NCBI RefSeq assembly: GCF_014898815.1
Contig: NW_026515509.1
Span: 186,001-250,000, forward strand
Direction: 5' to 3'
Length of the DNA stretch: 64,000 nucleotides
Source of the DNA: Panonychus citri
Lineage: Eukaryota; Arthropoda; Arachnida; Trombidiformes; Tetranychidae
Shown: piece by piece, positions 47,402 to 59,566 of the stretch
How the letters are laid out: each line of letters begins with the position of its first letter
Numbering within the stretch: position 1 is the first letter of the stretch
Position numbers and translations under genes: made by a program
Notes under the pieces: model-generated
What the model was told of the DNA's origin: nothing
What the model saw: the letters and a program-made list of their open reading frames with translations, nothing else
Databases searched by the model: none

Positions 47402-48865
47402 TCTCATGCATGTATTACATTTACTATTTCTATCAATAGACATTAGTTACATTCTCATAGTCATAATACATTTAAACTAATTAAGAGCTAGGACTACCTG
47501 ATTTTTTACCTTTCACTTCATATATTGAATATAATTATCAAAGGATTAGCGAGATTAAAGATAATCAATACAAAAAAGTAAACAAGTTATTAATCAAAAG
47601 GTAACAATAGATTATAACAAATTTTCTTGGTTTCAGTTTCATCTTCATCTTATTCATCAGTTTCCTGGTAACTTCCGAAATCGGCACCCATAGCTGACCA
47701 ACAAAAGTAAACTGATTGTAATTTGATTTGTCGATTGTAACTAATTGTGATTAACTTAATGGCCCATTTGAATGAATTATGAATTATATTTTAATGTGGA
47801 AAGGATTATCTCCTTAGAGAGAGAAAGGAGATTATCTTATCGTCTATGCAAAAGTTATAATAAAAGAAGAAAAAATCTCAGATTAAATTGATTATCTATC
47901 CAACCAAATGGCCATCAGATTAAGTAAGCAGATTAATACTAATCAATTGTATTATCTTGAGATTAACTTTGTACAGTTTTCCCCTGTGATTTTAATATGT
48001 TTCCGGTTTTTTTTCTGCATCCAAGGATAATCAAACTAATCATAATCAGTGAGCATAATTTTTAATCATATTTATTAATGATTATCAATTTTACTCTCAT
48101 TTACTAGGCTTTTTGCAAGAAAATTGATTATATTATTTTTTCGTCTATTCAAGTTGATCAACTATTGTTATAAATTAGTTAGTTATTAGTTTATCAGCTT
48201 TTGGTAAATATTATCATTGTTCAACAATCAACTGACTGTTGATGATTAAGGGAAAAGTTTTCATTTCAAATGGTAAGGGCATAGTTTAGTAAAGGTTCAG
48301 GGTAAGTCTATGAGTAAATATTTGGTCAAGACTTCAAATGAAAAATCAACTATCAGATGATGATAACAAAGCCAAGAGCAAAAAAATCAACAATCAGCCA
48401 AATATGATTATTGTTAAGGCTTTAGGTTGATAGCAATTAGTTATTGTGATAGATTAGACTGGAAAATTGTTATAATTAAACTATTAATTTAGTCTATCTA
48501 CTAACAGACAATTATTAGGGAAATTATATCAATTGTAAGCAAAGGGACAAAAACTTATCAATGAAATGAACTTTTTTATTATGTAATAAGACTGAAAAGA
48601 GCTTGATTATTGATGTAGGAATATAAGTGTATATTGCAATTGTATTGTTGCAAGTAAGAGGTGGGTGAAGGAGGAGGTAAATGTATATGACATGCAAACT
48701 GTGGGTCAGTTTATATTAATAGTTGACATCGATATATAAGCTTAAGGAACAGGAAAAAAAATCAATCGATGCAAGTTGATGTTATTTACAATAGTGATAA
48801 TTTAGTTTGTATTGGTGAATATAAAAATAAAGGTGTGTATGTGATTGACTGATTCGATGGGTATT

Positions 48866-48868
<3 letters not shown>

Positions 48869-48908
<40 letters not shown>
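48869..48908. repeat. (AG)n microsatellite
   Basis: AG run of 40 bp. Confidence 0.95.
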
Positions 48909-48910
<2 letters not shown>

Positions 48911-49176
48911 AACAAAGGCTCAAACAAAGAGGAAAATGCAATATGATGAAGATGAGGATGAGGATGACAAAAGCTATCAGATATACGAGGTTATCAAAAT
49001 GAATTGGTTATAATAATAATAACAATGATAATAAACACACAGCAAGGATTCTGGAGCTTAAGTTAATTGGTTTGTTGTATCATTGGGGTAACATTTTGGC
49101 TCAAGTTATCCATTCAATGTGATTCAATCAATTCAAATTTACAGTGAGTGTGTTTGCAATAATACAAATTGATTAT

Positions 49177-49178
<2 letters not shown>

Positions 49179-49233
<55 letters not shown>
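49179..49233. repeat. (AG)n microsatellite
   Basis: AG run of 55 bp. Confidence 0.95.
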
Positions 49234-49236
<3 letters not shown>

Positions 49237-50611
49237 CAAGAAGATGATAGATGGAAGATAAAAGGATGAAGATGATAAAAGTTTTCTATCCTTTCTTGTT
49301 TCTCTCATCTGGGCACTGAAAAGTTCATCAAGTTTTACTGTGGGTGGAAAGAGGAGTTCACATTAAAAAGTTTCAAGTTTTCTTCTCTTCCTTAATTCAT
49401 CTGAATTGATGGATGATAATAATTTGTACAATCTTATCTTCATGATTCTTGATGCTCATACAAGAGTGGGTGTTAAGATATATTATATTCATGTCAAGTC
49501 TAAATTGAAATAAAATGTATATTAAAAAAAGATGAAGATGATATTGCATTTGTCATACTCTTCCAGTTTACAGAGCTGATCCTTTGCGACAGTTAATCCA
49601 AAAGATTGTGGATAAAATTTCCTGAACTTATAACCAGAATTCATTGCATCATTTTGTTGAGTAAAACTTTTTGACGATTTATTAAAAAAAAAAGGTTAAC
49701 TTGCTAATTGCAATCAATGATGAGGAAAACTACATCAATTTAATTGACATTTTTAAATCGTTGATTTGGTTCCATTGAAAACTGAATTGATGACAATTAA
49801 CTCTGCTATTGATACGTTTAAATGCATATACACAAGTGACACACCTTACAAATTACATTGTTGCAAATTGTTTGGGATAAGTGATGATTAGACTCAGCAG
49901 ATGATGATTTAATTAGTCTTGCAAGATGATTACCGGGTGACACTTTGAATCTCAACAGTGTTTTTTTTCTGATTGTATTACTTGCAATTTAATTGGCTGT
50001 TTCTGTTATTAATACTTGCATGAAGATTGCAAATACACACCAAAGCAAATGAATTGACTTTTAATTGGATATAATCAGGACCATTTTCCAGTTTACAAAA
50101 TAATTTCATCAACAACAACAACAACAACATACACATCTCAATGGTTCATCGATAAGTTATCAACATGTAATGATGATTAACATTAAATTGGAAACCATGA
50201 TGATGTTGTTTTTAATGATAGTCTTTAACTATTAGTTAGTAAATGAATTTAAGTTGAATTCAATTTGATGATTGTGATGATGATACACCACGACAATCAT
50301 AATAACTTGCATAAACAATTTAACACCTATGCAATTATTATTAGTTTAATTTGAAGTAATAAGAAAACTTCAACATATCTAATCAATTGATTGTTGATTT
50401 ATAGTCTTATCAAGCTATTGTAATTGCAATAGTTTTGCAAAAATGATTACTCTTAATGATGAAGATTATAAAGATGAGGATGGAAACATTTCACTCTCTG
50501 TCTTTTTCTCAAAGACTATCCATTCATTGTCATCAAGTTATTTTCATGGTTACCTCTTCATGTCAATTTCCCTCTCTTCCTAATCATGGCTTTCATCTTC
50601 ATCCTAATTAT

Positions 50612-50615
<4 letters not shown>

Positions 50616-50666
<51 letters not shown>
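50616..50666. repeat. (AG)n microsatellite
   Basis: AG run of 51 bp. Confidence 0.95.
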
Positions 50667-50668
<2 letters not shown>

Positions 50669-52402
50669 CAATTATCTTTTCAGTCATTTCTGGTCCTGAT
50701 GAAGATGCTCATCATCATTATTATCATTACTTTTACTCTAAACTTTGCTATTACATAATAATTAGTTGATTCAAGTCAATCAAAAAGTATTATCATCTTC
50801 TTCATCATCCTGTTCATCATCATGTTTATCATCAGCTGAAATGATAACAATCTTCTAGCTACTCTCATTATTTAAGTCTATTAATAACATGGGGAAAATC
50901 AATGTATTAGATATTTTTATTTTTCTATCAAGTAATTAGGAAAGTTAAATGTTTTTACCATAAAATATTAATACAAACAAACATTTTCTTCCCATTGACA
51001 TAATTTAAGTTCACTAAATTTAAGTCTAGATTTACAAGGTTGATTTTTAGTCCGAGAAGTTAATTGTTTACAATCACAATTTACAGTTATAACTGTCAAT
51101 CAATCAATAAAAGTCTATGTGATTAGTTTCCATTCTCAATATAATATTAACGTAAACAATAATGTTTATCATGATCGAAAAGTTTATTAATATTATCAGA
51201 ATAGTTTCGAGTTTTGATTTTTTTTCCTGGAAAAATAAATTCGGATTCGATTCCGTTAGTTACTAAAAAAAAGTAGATAAAAAGTTAATTTATGCCCGGC
51301 GGGTATTCATTTACATCATCTAATAATTTTCTTTTTTTTTGCAATTTTTTCTTCTTCCTCTCATGTAATCATCTTTCACTCAAAAATATGAAAAGATGAT
51401 GATGATGATCACCATACAGGAATATTAAGTATTCCAAGGTGGGAAAGTGTCGCGGTTGAATAAAATTCAATGTAATAAATTGAACAATCAATTCGAGTAG
51501 GATTGATAATCGAGGTCAAATTTAGTTATGAAAAGGCTCAGGCTGTTAATTGTGTTGACGTTCAATCTGCGTAATATGGTGTGACTTTAACACGTTCAAA
51601 GATGATTGTTATTTCAGCACCATGTTAATCATCATCTTCATAATGAGAAATTATGTTCATTTCTGTTAAGAATTGTTATTATAATTCCATGATAATTATC
51701 ATGATAATGATGATAAACTCAACATTTTACTTGTTTTCTTTTCTTGTTATTATGATTTTAATTTTAGAAAACCTTGAAGTGTCTTCAGCTCTATTAGGCT
51801 CAAGGTGATTCAAAATAAAATAATAAGAAAAAAAAAAGTTGTTGAAATTAATGATTATCATTATGATAATAATTTGATTGCAAGCGATTTAAGATTAAGA
51901 GACTTTGATGATTGTAAAATTATCATCATCAACTTTAAATTACCATCAAAATCAGCTGATTAACTTTAGTAAACAAGATGATCCATATGATGATGATGAA
52001 GATGAAGAAAATTGTTCACAATTTGCAATTGCAGTGATTGATTATTCCAAAGTTATTCGAACCTTAATTTTTTTTTCTTTTTGCATATTCACCTTTTCCA
52101 TGCTTCTCCTTATTCCACTATCATGGTGTTCAGTTCATTCAGAATCTCTATGAATACATCAGAATCTTTTCTATCTAATCTTCCACCATCCTTTATATCA
52201 CAATCAACAAGAACCTCATGATAAAATGCAATCATCATCATCTTACATCATGATTTCTTTTTGCAATATATTTTATTTGCTTATCTTTTACCACACCCAA
52301 GGTATTGGGTATCATCATTATCATCCTTTGCTCCCTCTTGTTAACTTTTGCATTTTGATTAATGTTTCAAGATGCTCATGATGAGCAACATGAGACATGA
52401 AT

Positions 52403-52405
<3 letters not shown>

Positions 52406-52457
<52 letters not shown>
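52406..52457. repeat. (TC)n microsatellite
   Basis: TC run of 52 bp. Confidence 0.95.
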
Positions 52458-52461
<4 letters not shown>

Positions 52462-55400
52462 ACTTTTCTAAATCATTGCAATTAGAAATCATATTTTACT
52501 TAATCAATTTAAGAGATTAATTTAATCATTCAAATATTATGTTGAGTAACTAAACCAATTTGATTAATATCATTTTCGCAATTAAAGCCCAGAGAAAAAA
52601 GTAGTTGCTCTTTGATAAAACTTAATCAAATTGTGATTATTTTTGAAAAGAATAAAAATTTTAGCTTTACAATCATTATTAATGCGATTCCATTGATTCA
52701 TCATTTGCATCGTAATTATCATCATTTTCAATCTTATCTGTCAACAAGAATCAATTTTTTTCTGCTTCTTCTTCACCTTCATCAATGATGAAGTTGTTGC
52801 AACTATTTTTAATCCTCTCTCCTCGTTTTACAACAAACATATGATTAGTATAATCTGTAAGACAAAATCAATGGAAAATCAATCATTTTCAATTTCATCT
52901 GTTCTCCTTTTTTTTCTGTAATTACTTATGGGTTGTAATTTGATTGTTGATGAATTGTAGTCAAACCAGAGTGAGAAATGATGAGGAAGATAAAGGTAAG
53001 AAAGATAAGATACATCATCAATTGAAGATCTTGTAATGAAAGGACTGATTATTATTGATGGGAATAGTATTACTTTTTTCCAGTATTAAAGTATATGAGA
53101 TGATGGAGATGACAATGATGATGGGGAAGATATTGATTGACTAGTGAATGTTGAGAAGATGATGAGGTGGAAAAGAGATGACTAAATATTAGCTAATGGG
53201 AGAGAGGAAGAGAGAAGGACCAACAACAAGAGGATGAGAAAATATTGAACATGATGATGAGAAGTAAATGAAAAAGGATGAGAATGATTAGAATCAGGAT
53301 GATAATGATGATGTTAAATGAGTAAAATTGACAAAAATCTCTAGTGAGTTTGAGATGAAAGGAGTTGCAGTGAAATTATTTTTATCTCACTAATGAGACT
53401 ATTTTTACAACAAGATAATAATAGTATCCTCATCATTATCCAGTATTGATATTCATAAATAGAGATGAATAAGTTAATCCAAATACATTTTATTGTGTAT
53501 GGAAAAAAAATTAATAACATAATCTTACATGAAATGAATTTACATCGATCATGTTTCCTCAGAACTTTTCTGCTATCGATTTCACATGACATTCTGAACT
53601 TTTGATTTTTTCAATCTCTTCATTATTGTTGTTTGAATATTCAAACTCTTGCCTGATAATATGAAATTCCCTTAATAACTTGACCATCGTTTCGAATAAC
53701 AATTCAATGTGAATGTTGATGATTTTTACTAATATCAAATGAGAATTTTCATCTTCATCGTTGGTGCAATAATATTACGATTTGAATCATCAACTATTTC
53801 CAATGATTGAATACTAATATCATGGAGGAAAATATGATGACAATATCAAAGTAATTACAATAATATGAGGCAAATTTTTTTTCTGATCGCTTTCTACCTT
53901 CATGCAATCTTCTCATTATCCTAATCAAAAGGTTCAATTGTAGCATCAATCGAAATGATATTTACTTAATAATAATTGAAGTTTAAGCAGATAGAAAAGT
54001 TATCGTTCATTTGAGCTGTTCGATGCAAGTTAATGGCGATTGAGGGTAAGCTGTGGAATGATAGAGGGAGAGTGAGAAGAGCATCCATATGAAATGTATT
54101 AATGAGCTTATACATTTAGATATATTAAGTAGAAAGAGAAGAGAAAAAGTGATCTGAATTCTTTTCGCTTTTATCTTTCTCTCTTTCTTTTTGTTAGATT
54201 TCTCAATTTCGCTTCATCTCTTTCACTCTCTCAAATTCATTGATAATATATATCTCGTTACATTTTGACAAGAAAAACTATTCTTATTACATGGAAAAGG
54301 TAGAGACATGATAGATGCAAACATAGACATTCATTTAATTTCGCATTTAATTTCTATGCATTTTTTGCTTCATTCATCCTCCTCGCCCACTGCTGCTGCT
54401 TGTTATTTTGCTGCCTCCAGCAAACAGTTCAATATTTCCCAGCTATAACTCTCTCTCTCTCTCCATTCCTTTCCCCCTGAATTGGATCACTGGCCTTGTT
54501 AATATCTATTGCATCCCTATAGATTTACTGTTATTATTATTTATCATTATTATATTGAACCAAATGGTTGGCTTGGTTATGCTGATTTACAGCAGAGTTT
54601 TTTGCTAGTAATCTATTGCGAATGATTTCTGCAGTAACTTTTTATTATTGCACAATCAGAGCATAGGGTAGAAAATATCATATTATAATATTGAGAATAA
54701 ATTTTTGTTCAAGCCTTTGGTAAAATAGTTTAGGTTCTTTAACATGTATTGTATTATAATAGAAAAAAGTTTGATAGCTCTACGAATCATAGTTTGCTAA
54801 AATCACCGTTTACAAGGCCATCATGATGAAATGAAACAGAAAGTCAGAGGATAGAAATAATCAAAAGTGAAAAGAGCAAAGAAAGTTTATTATTAGTTCC
54901 AGGCATCCCACTAATCTGCGATCTGAAGATGTATTACTCAACGTCGGCTTCTGTTACCGAACCGACCGACTTTCGCACATAAGCCAGTGGAATTGTACTT
55001 GGTTTTTAATGGTCGTTCCTCATAGCTAAATTCTAAATTCTAAATCTTTTGCTATTAATTCATCTTTAAAATTGATCCATTTTTAAGAAGCAAGTATCTC
55101 CATCTAGGAGCAAATAGTAAAGATATTGGAAGTGAATTCATAGTTAATTGTGAAAAGATTAACTTTTTTCGCTCCTGATGAATTTTAATTTAATTAACTT
55201 TACCTGTGAATTTAAAATTGAATTTTGTATTATTATTGTTCATCTCATCACAAGGATCAAGTTGATACCCAAATTATGACAGTTCAACAGTTTCTTTAGT
55301 TGTTTTTCTTTTTCTTTTGTTACTCTTAAAACTGAGCTATTATTGCGTCGTAATAACTTCAACCATTTTCGTTTTCTTGGTAAGTTTTGTTGATAACCCA

Positions 55401-55670
55401 ACAAAGGAACCAAAACAAAAACACAATCACTGTACTAAACTAAATTTAATTTATATTTTTCTCCCTTTATTTATGACAAACCTAATGAGTCAAACTATCT
55501 TCAAACCTTCAAACAAACGGCACCCATTTCAACTTTATCAAACATGATATTAAACTAATGAAATCAAACTAATGAAATTAAACTCAGACAATTAACTCAT
55601 CAAGACAAAATTCACACAAATCTAACTAACAATACAAAAAAATATAATTCTTCTAAACTGAACGGTTAGT

Positions 55671-55713
55671 TCAGTGTCCGTAAGGACCTTCAGGTAATCC
55701 CGCTTCAGGATTC
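55671..55713 (-). CDS. Weak candidate terminal exon
   Basis: On the minus strand ATTCTTCAG (acceptor-like) is followed by 13 codons, NPEAGLPEGPYGH, and TGA. Gly/Pro-rich coding composition is unusual in this AT-rich DNA. No upstream exon or family is recognised. Confidence 0.2.
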
Positions 55714-56471
55714 CTGAAGAATAATGTATAATGCATTCACCAGATGGTGTCAATAAAGTGAAAATCTATTTACGAATCGCTCTGATACTTAATACTGAAT
55801 GGTAAATTAGTTTTCGAAACGTAACAAATCTAAAAAATTCTTGATTGATTGTTCTATTGATTCTTATAATCAAAATACTAATATTTGTTTGATTAACTGC
55901 AATTTCGGACTTAAAATTCAAGGTAAATTCATTGTTGATTAAACTATTTTAATCTAAAGGTAAAAATCTTCTATTCTGTTTTAACCCAAAAAGAATTTGC
56001 TGAATTTATCCCAAATCAATTTTTCTGTCCAGTTGAAACTTTTAACATTTGAAAAAGTTTTTGATTCATATCAATAAAAATGTTTTATGAATTAATCGAA
56101 TCTGATAAGGGCCATCATTTGATAGTCCAATATGATCATGTATATAAGAACTGTGAAACTAAATTATGTCAAATGAGGGGTAAGCTTCATGATGGGGAAT
56201 TTACAATTGGTAGTGATCATATTCATTTACCAGAAATGAAGTGAAAATTATCCAACGTCATCAACATGATATAAATTGATGAAAAATCCAACGGAAACTG
56301 GTCTTAATATTTACACTTAATTTTCTTTTCTTCTCACCCACAATATCACCAATTCATCTTAAAATAACAATCGATAAACTCTACTGGACATTTGCGTTTT
56401 GATAACAATAACAACAATTCTAATTGATTGTCGATATTTATAAACAAAAAAAAACAATTCTATTCTAAAAG

Positions 56472-56767
56472 GAAAACGGATTAAGAAGAAAAAAACTTCC
56501 ATTAAAAAGTGTACCCTTAATCCCTATTATAATGAATCATTTACCTTCGAGGTTCCTTTTGAACAGATTCAAAAGGTTTACCTGATCATTACTGTTGTCG
56601 ATTATGATAGAATCGGAACTTCAGAACCAATTGGAAAGGTGAATCTTGGTTGTAACGCAACGGGTACTGAACTACGACATTGGATGGACATGTTGGCCTC
56701 ACCTCGACGTCCGATAGCCCAATGGCATTCACTTAAAGACCCAGATGACATCGGTGGCAAAGAGTAA
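56472..56767 (+). CDS. Syt1: Synaptotagmin 1, last coding exon (C-terminal part of C2B domain)
   Basis: Synaptotagmin 1 is the calcium sensor of synaptic vesicle fusion. This exon encodes the second half of C2B: the polybasic GKRIKKKKTSIKK strand that binds acidic lipids and SNAREs, then TLNPYYNESFTFEVPFEQIQ, the calcium-binding loop VVDYDRIGTSEPIG with its conserved Asp residues, ELRHWMDMLASPRRPIAQWH, and the end HSLKDPDDIGGKE. The match to arthropod Syt1 is close throughout. The exon starts after AAAAG at 56470-56471, splitting the Gly codon after its first base. TAA is at 56765-56767 and AATAAA at 56955-56960. Upstream exons were not found, so a long intron is implied. Family-level identity is certain; orthology to Syt1 is very likely. 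Confidence 0.93.
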
Positions 56768-56973
56768 ATGTAAATCATCAAATCTCTAATCAGATAATTA
56801 AGATATTCTAATTGTAATCCCTTCCAAATTTTCATCAAATTTAATCATCATCATAATCGTAATCATATAATACTTAATGAAAGGAAACCAAACATTGAGC
56901 TTTTCCCATGGTGAGAAAAAAAAATTACCAATTACTAAATTGTTACTCTTTCTAAATAAATCACTAAATTGTT
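56768..56973 (+). other. Probable Syt1 3' UTR
   Basis: Follows the Syt1 stop and contains AATAAA at 56955-56960. Bases 56789-56973 recur imperfectly at 58354-58517. Confidence 0.5.
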
Positions 56974-58353
56974 AATTGTTGGCTTCAACTAACAATTAAC
57001 TCAATGGATGAGTTTTATTTTACCAGTTAGAAAGTGTGATTAGTGATTGATCAATTTATCAAGTGATATAATTAATTGTTAACCAATTCACCAATTGATC
57101 TCTAATCAATATCCAACTTCCATTGAGATTTGTCATTGAAATTGTCAATGATTAGTAAATCAAATTGTCCAGAAAAAAAATAATTCATTTGTTTCCTCCT
57201 TTCACAATGATATTTAATTGTCACCAGAATTTAATTGATTATCCCAATTTCATTTGATTCCATAATTTTCACATTAATTAGTTAACCTTTCTAATCAATC
57301 AACTAATTTAAACTCATCAATAGTTAACAATTAACCTCCTTCCAAGATATCGGACATTATTATGTCCACAATTATAAATTAGTAATGATGATCAAACCCT
57401 ATTGATTAAGTTAATGAAAAGTGAAAGGTGTGATAATGAGCAATTGACACAATTAAATTACTATAATTATTAATATCAATTTCTAATTAACGATCACAAT
57501 TCAATACTTGTTACCAATTGTAAACCTGTTGACCAATTGACCATTTGTTACCTTTGTCAATGCCTTTAAACTTGAATATATTAATCATCTTGTTACCTTT
57601 TCATTTGTCTATGTTAAATTAACTTAATTGTCTTAATTGTGAGAAAATGTCATTTTTCCTATTCTTATATTTGAATACAATTATAATAATAATCAACTCA
57701 CAATTCGTAACGTAATTAAAATCCTCAATTAAACTCAGTTTTTGTTTTGCTCTGACTTGAGAAATTAAGTCTTTACTTGAAGCTAGTGATAAGTGGACCA
57801 AAGGTCTTGACCAAAGGAACCAAATGAAAACCCAACACTTTAATTGACCAGTTAATTACAATTATTGGTTAATTGTTTAAAAGTTTTCACGTTAAAAAGG
57901 TTGGAAGTGTCAATAAAAGGCCAACAATTAAACTCATACCCCTTAATCTATCAAAACTAATACGAAATGACCAATACACCGAATGGATATTTGGACATTT
58001 GGTGGACAATTTATTAAGTATTAATTAATTAATTCTATCGATTGATTTGATTATGTTGTTTACTTTCAATTGTAATTATAATTTCAAATGCAAGAATCAA
58101 TGTAAATGCAATGCATCATAATCCCAATATCTTATCCCTCTGGAAAATTGTATTAACCATTAGTGATTTAATTTAATTGCTAACAAATGAACCTTAATTA
58201 ACTCATACATTAAATATTGTGTTTTTAAGTTTATCCAATTTTTTTTTTCATTGAAATATATTAAATTGATCACAATTAAGTCTTAATTTGGTTGTACGGA
58301 AAAACTTTCACTCAATGAGTTTCCTTGGTGTTAATCAATATTGAATTAAACCT
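56974..58353. other. Intergenic AT-rich DNA
   Basis: No gene seen. CAATTAATT-type words dominate. It separates Syt1 from the Frizzled-type gene. Confidence 0.6.
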
Positions 58354-58517
58354 ATCAGATAATTAAGATATTCTAATTGTAATCCCTTCCAAATTTTCAT
58401 CAAATTTAATCATAATCATAATCGTAATCATATAATACTTAACGAAAGCAAATCAAACATTTCCAGCGATGAGAAAATTACCAGATTGTTACTGTTTCAA
58501 TACATCACTAAATTGTT
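58354..58517 (+). repeat. Direct repeat of Syt1 3' UTR
   Basis: An initial 80 bp nearly identical to 56789-56870 (starting ATCAGATAATTAAGATATTC) is followed by a more diverged part through CACTAAATTGTT, with small deletions. Copy spacing is about 1.57 kb. No copy of the coding exon accompanies it. Confidence 0.85.
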
Positions 58518-58858
58518 TTCCTCCAATTGCCTCAACGTACCGGCATTTGTTGATTGTTTCTAGATCGAACTGTTCACAATTTTGGTGTCAAATTCAAAAT
58601 TGTTTATTAAAAGTATAAAAGATGGGATGAGCTCTGATTGAAAATTAATCTATTCTTTTATATTGTTATTAGGATGTAATAGATGGCGTATCGAGAGCGA
58701 ATTCGTCTCCATCTCTCTCTTGAATTTACAAGCAGTCGCAAATGCTACCGAATTAGTTAATTCCATGGCCATTCCCGAGAAAATTGAAATTCTCTGTTCA
58801 ACTTTTCAACAAGAATGTTTTCCACCATTTAGAACGTTTTTCTTTTCTTTCAAACTCC

Positions 58859-59566
58859 ATGAAAATGACTGAGAAAATGTGCTCGATTCTAAATTGTAAC
58901 CTTATGTTAAACTTTCTTCTATTCGTTATTCCAATTTTTTCTACAAACTTTTTCGTTTCGACATTTAAATTATACAGTAAATATCAACGGAAGTGCGAAG
59001 AAATTTATCTCCCTGTTTGCAAAGAGATTCGAGTTAATAATAATAATGTTAGTACTTCTTCCTCATCTTCTACTGTTTCCAAAGTGTTAAATAATAATAG
59101 CCATCAAATGGACCAAGAGATTTACCAATGTTGGAATTTGATGAGAGTTAATTGTTCAGATGATTTAAAGTTTTTTCTATGCTCCATGTACACACCAATG
59201 TGTGAAGAAGATCATCAATCAGTATTACCCATTTACCGGTCAGTCTGTGAAAGAGTTAAAAGTGATTGTGAAGTGGACATATTTAAATTCGGTTTCCCTT
59301 GGTCAGAATTCATGGATTGTAATATTTTCCCTTCGTACGGTTTAATGGATAAACTTTGTCTAGATAATAATAGTGATAATACCAAGGAAGTTTCGACTTT
59401 ATCAACAACTTCTTCGCCAGTTTTATCGTCATCAGTAACGTCATTGTCACCATTTCTACCGTCCAGTTCATCGATCAAATCAGCATCATCAACTCATGAG
59501 AACAGAAATCGTAAGAGAAATTTTCTCCTTCTTCTCTTTTTATTTCTCACATTTCGAATCGTGTAA
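58859..59566 (+). CDS. Frizzled-type cysteine-rich domain protein (possibly first exon only)
   Basis: Frizzled CRDs bind Wnt ligands outside the cell. The start at 58859 is preferred to 58784 because a signal peptide follows (LMLNFLLFVIPIFSTNFF). Residues 46-167 are the CRD: KCEEIYLPVC, VNCSDDLKFFLCSMYTPMC, RSVCERVKSDC, FKFGFPWSEFMDC, LC. The CSMYTP-x-C-x-x-D pattern is nearest to Fz5/8. Nine of the ten standard cysteines are present (46, 54, 99, 108, 115, 130, 137, 154, 167). The sixth is replaced by Y126, and an extra one is at C91. A Ser/Thr-rich linker follows, then NFLLLLFLFLTFRIV and a stop. A GTAAGA donor at 59511 could end the exon before that tail. No seven-helix region is in the window. 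Confidence 0.85.
   Translation: MKMTEKMCSILNCNLMLNFLLFVIPIFSTNFFVSTFKLYSKYQRKCEEIYLPVCKEIRVNNNNVSTSSSSSTVSKVLNNNSHQMDQEIYQCWNLMRVNCSDDLKFFLCSMYTPMCEEDHQSVLPIYRSVCERVKSDCEVDIFKFGFPWSEFMDCNIFPSYGLMDKLCLDNNSDNTKEVSTLSTTSSPVLSSSVTSLSPFLPSSSSIKSASSTHENRNRKRNFLLLLFLFLTFRIV
59511..59516 (+). promoter_or_regulatory. Possible 5' splice donor in the Frizzled-type gene
   Basis: GTAAGA follows the first base of codon 218 (phase 1). If used, the hydrophobic C-terminal tail is not made and the protein continues in a later exon. Confidence 0.5.

Larger units (their letters stand above)
47402..56471. other. Non-coding DNA, probably intron of synaptotagmin
   Basis: No C2-domain exon was found here, although the synaptotagmin exon at 56472 begins mid-domain and needs upstream exons. 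The stretch holds long GA/CT runs, GATGAT runs and two weak exon-like pieces (54897-54965 + and 55671-55713 -). Confidence 0.55.

Noticed and set aside
51905..52153. 82-codon plus frame with an acidic patch and hydrophobic end
   Set aside because: The acidic patch is a GATGATG repeat and the hydrophobic part is T-rich sequence. No splice context or family.
56602..56838. 78-codon minus-strand frame
   Set aside because: It is the antisense shadow of the synaptotagmin exon.
59233..59478. 81-codon minus-strand frame
   Set aside because: It is antisense to the Frizzled-type domain, which has clear motif support.
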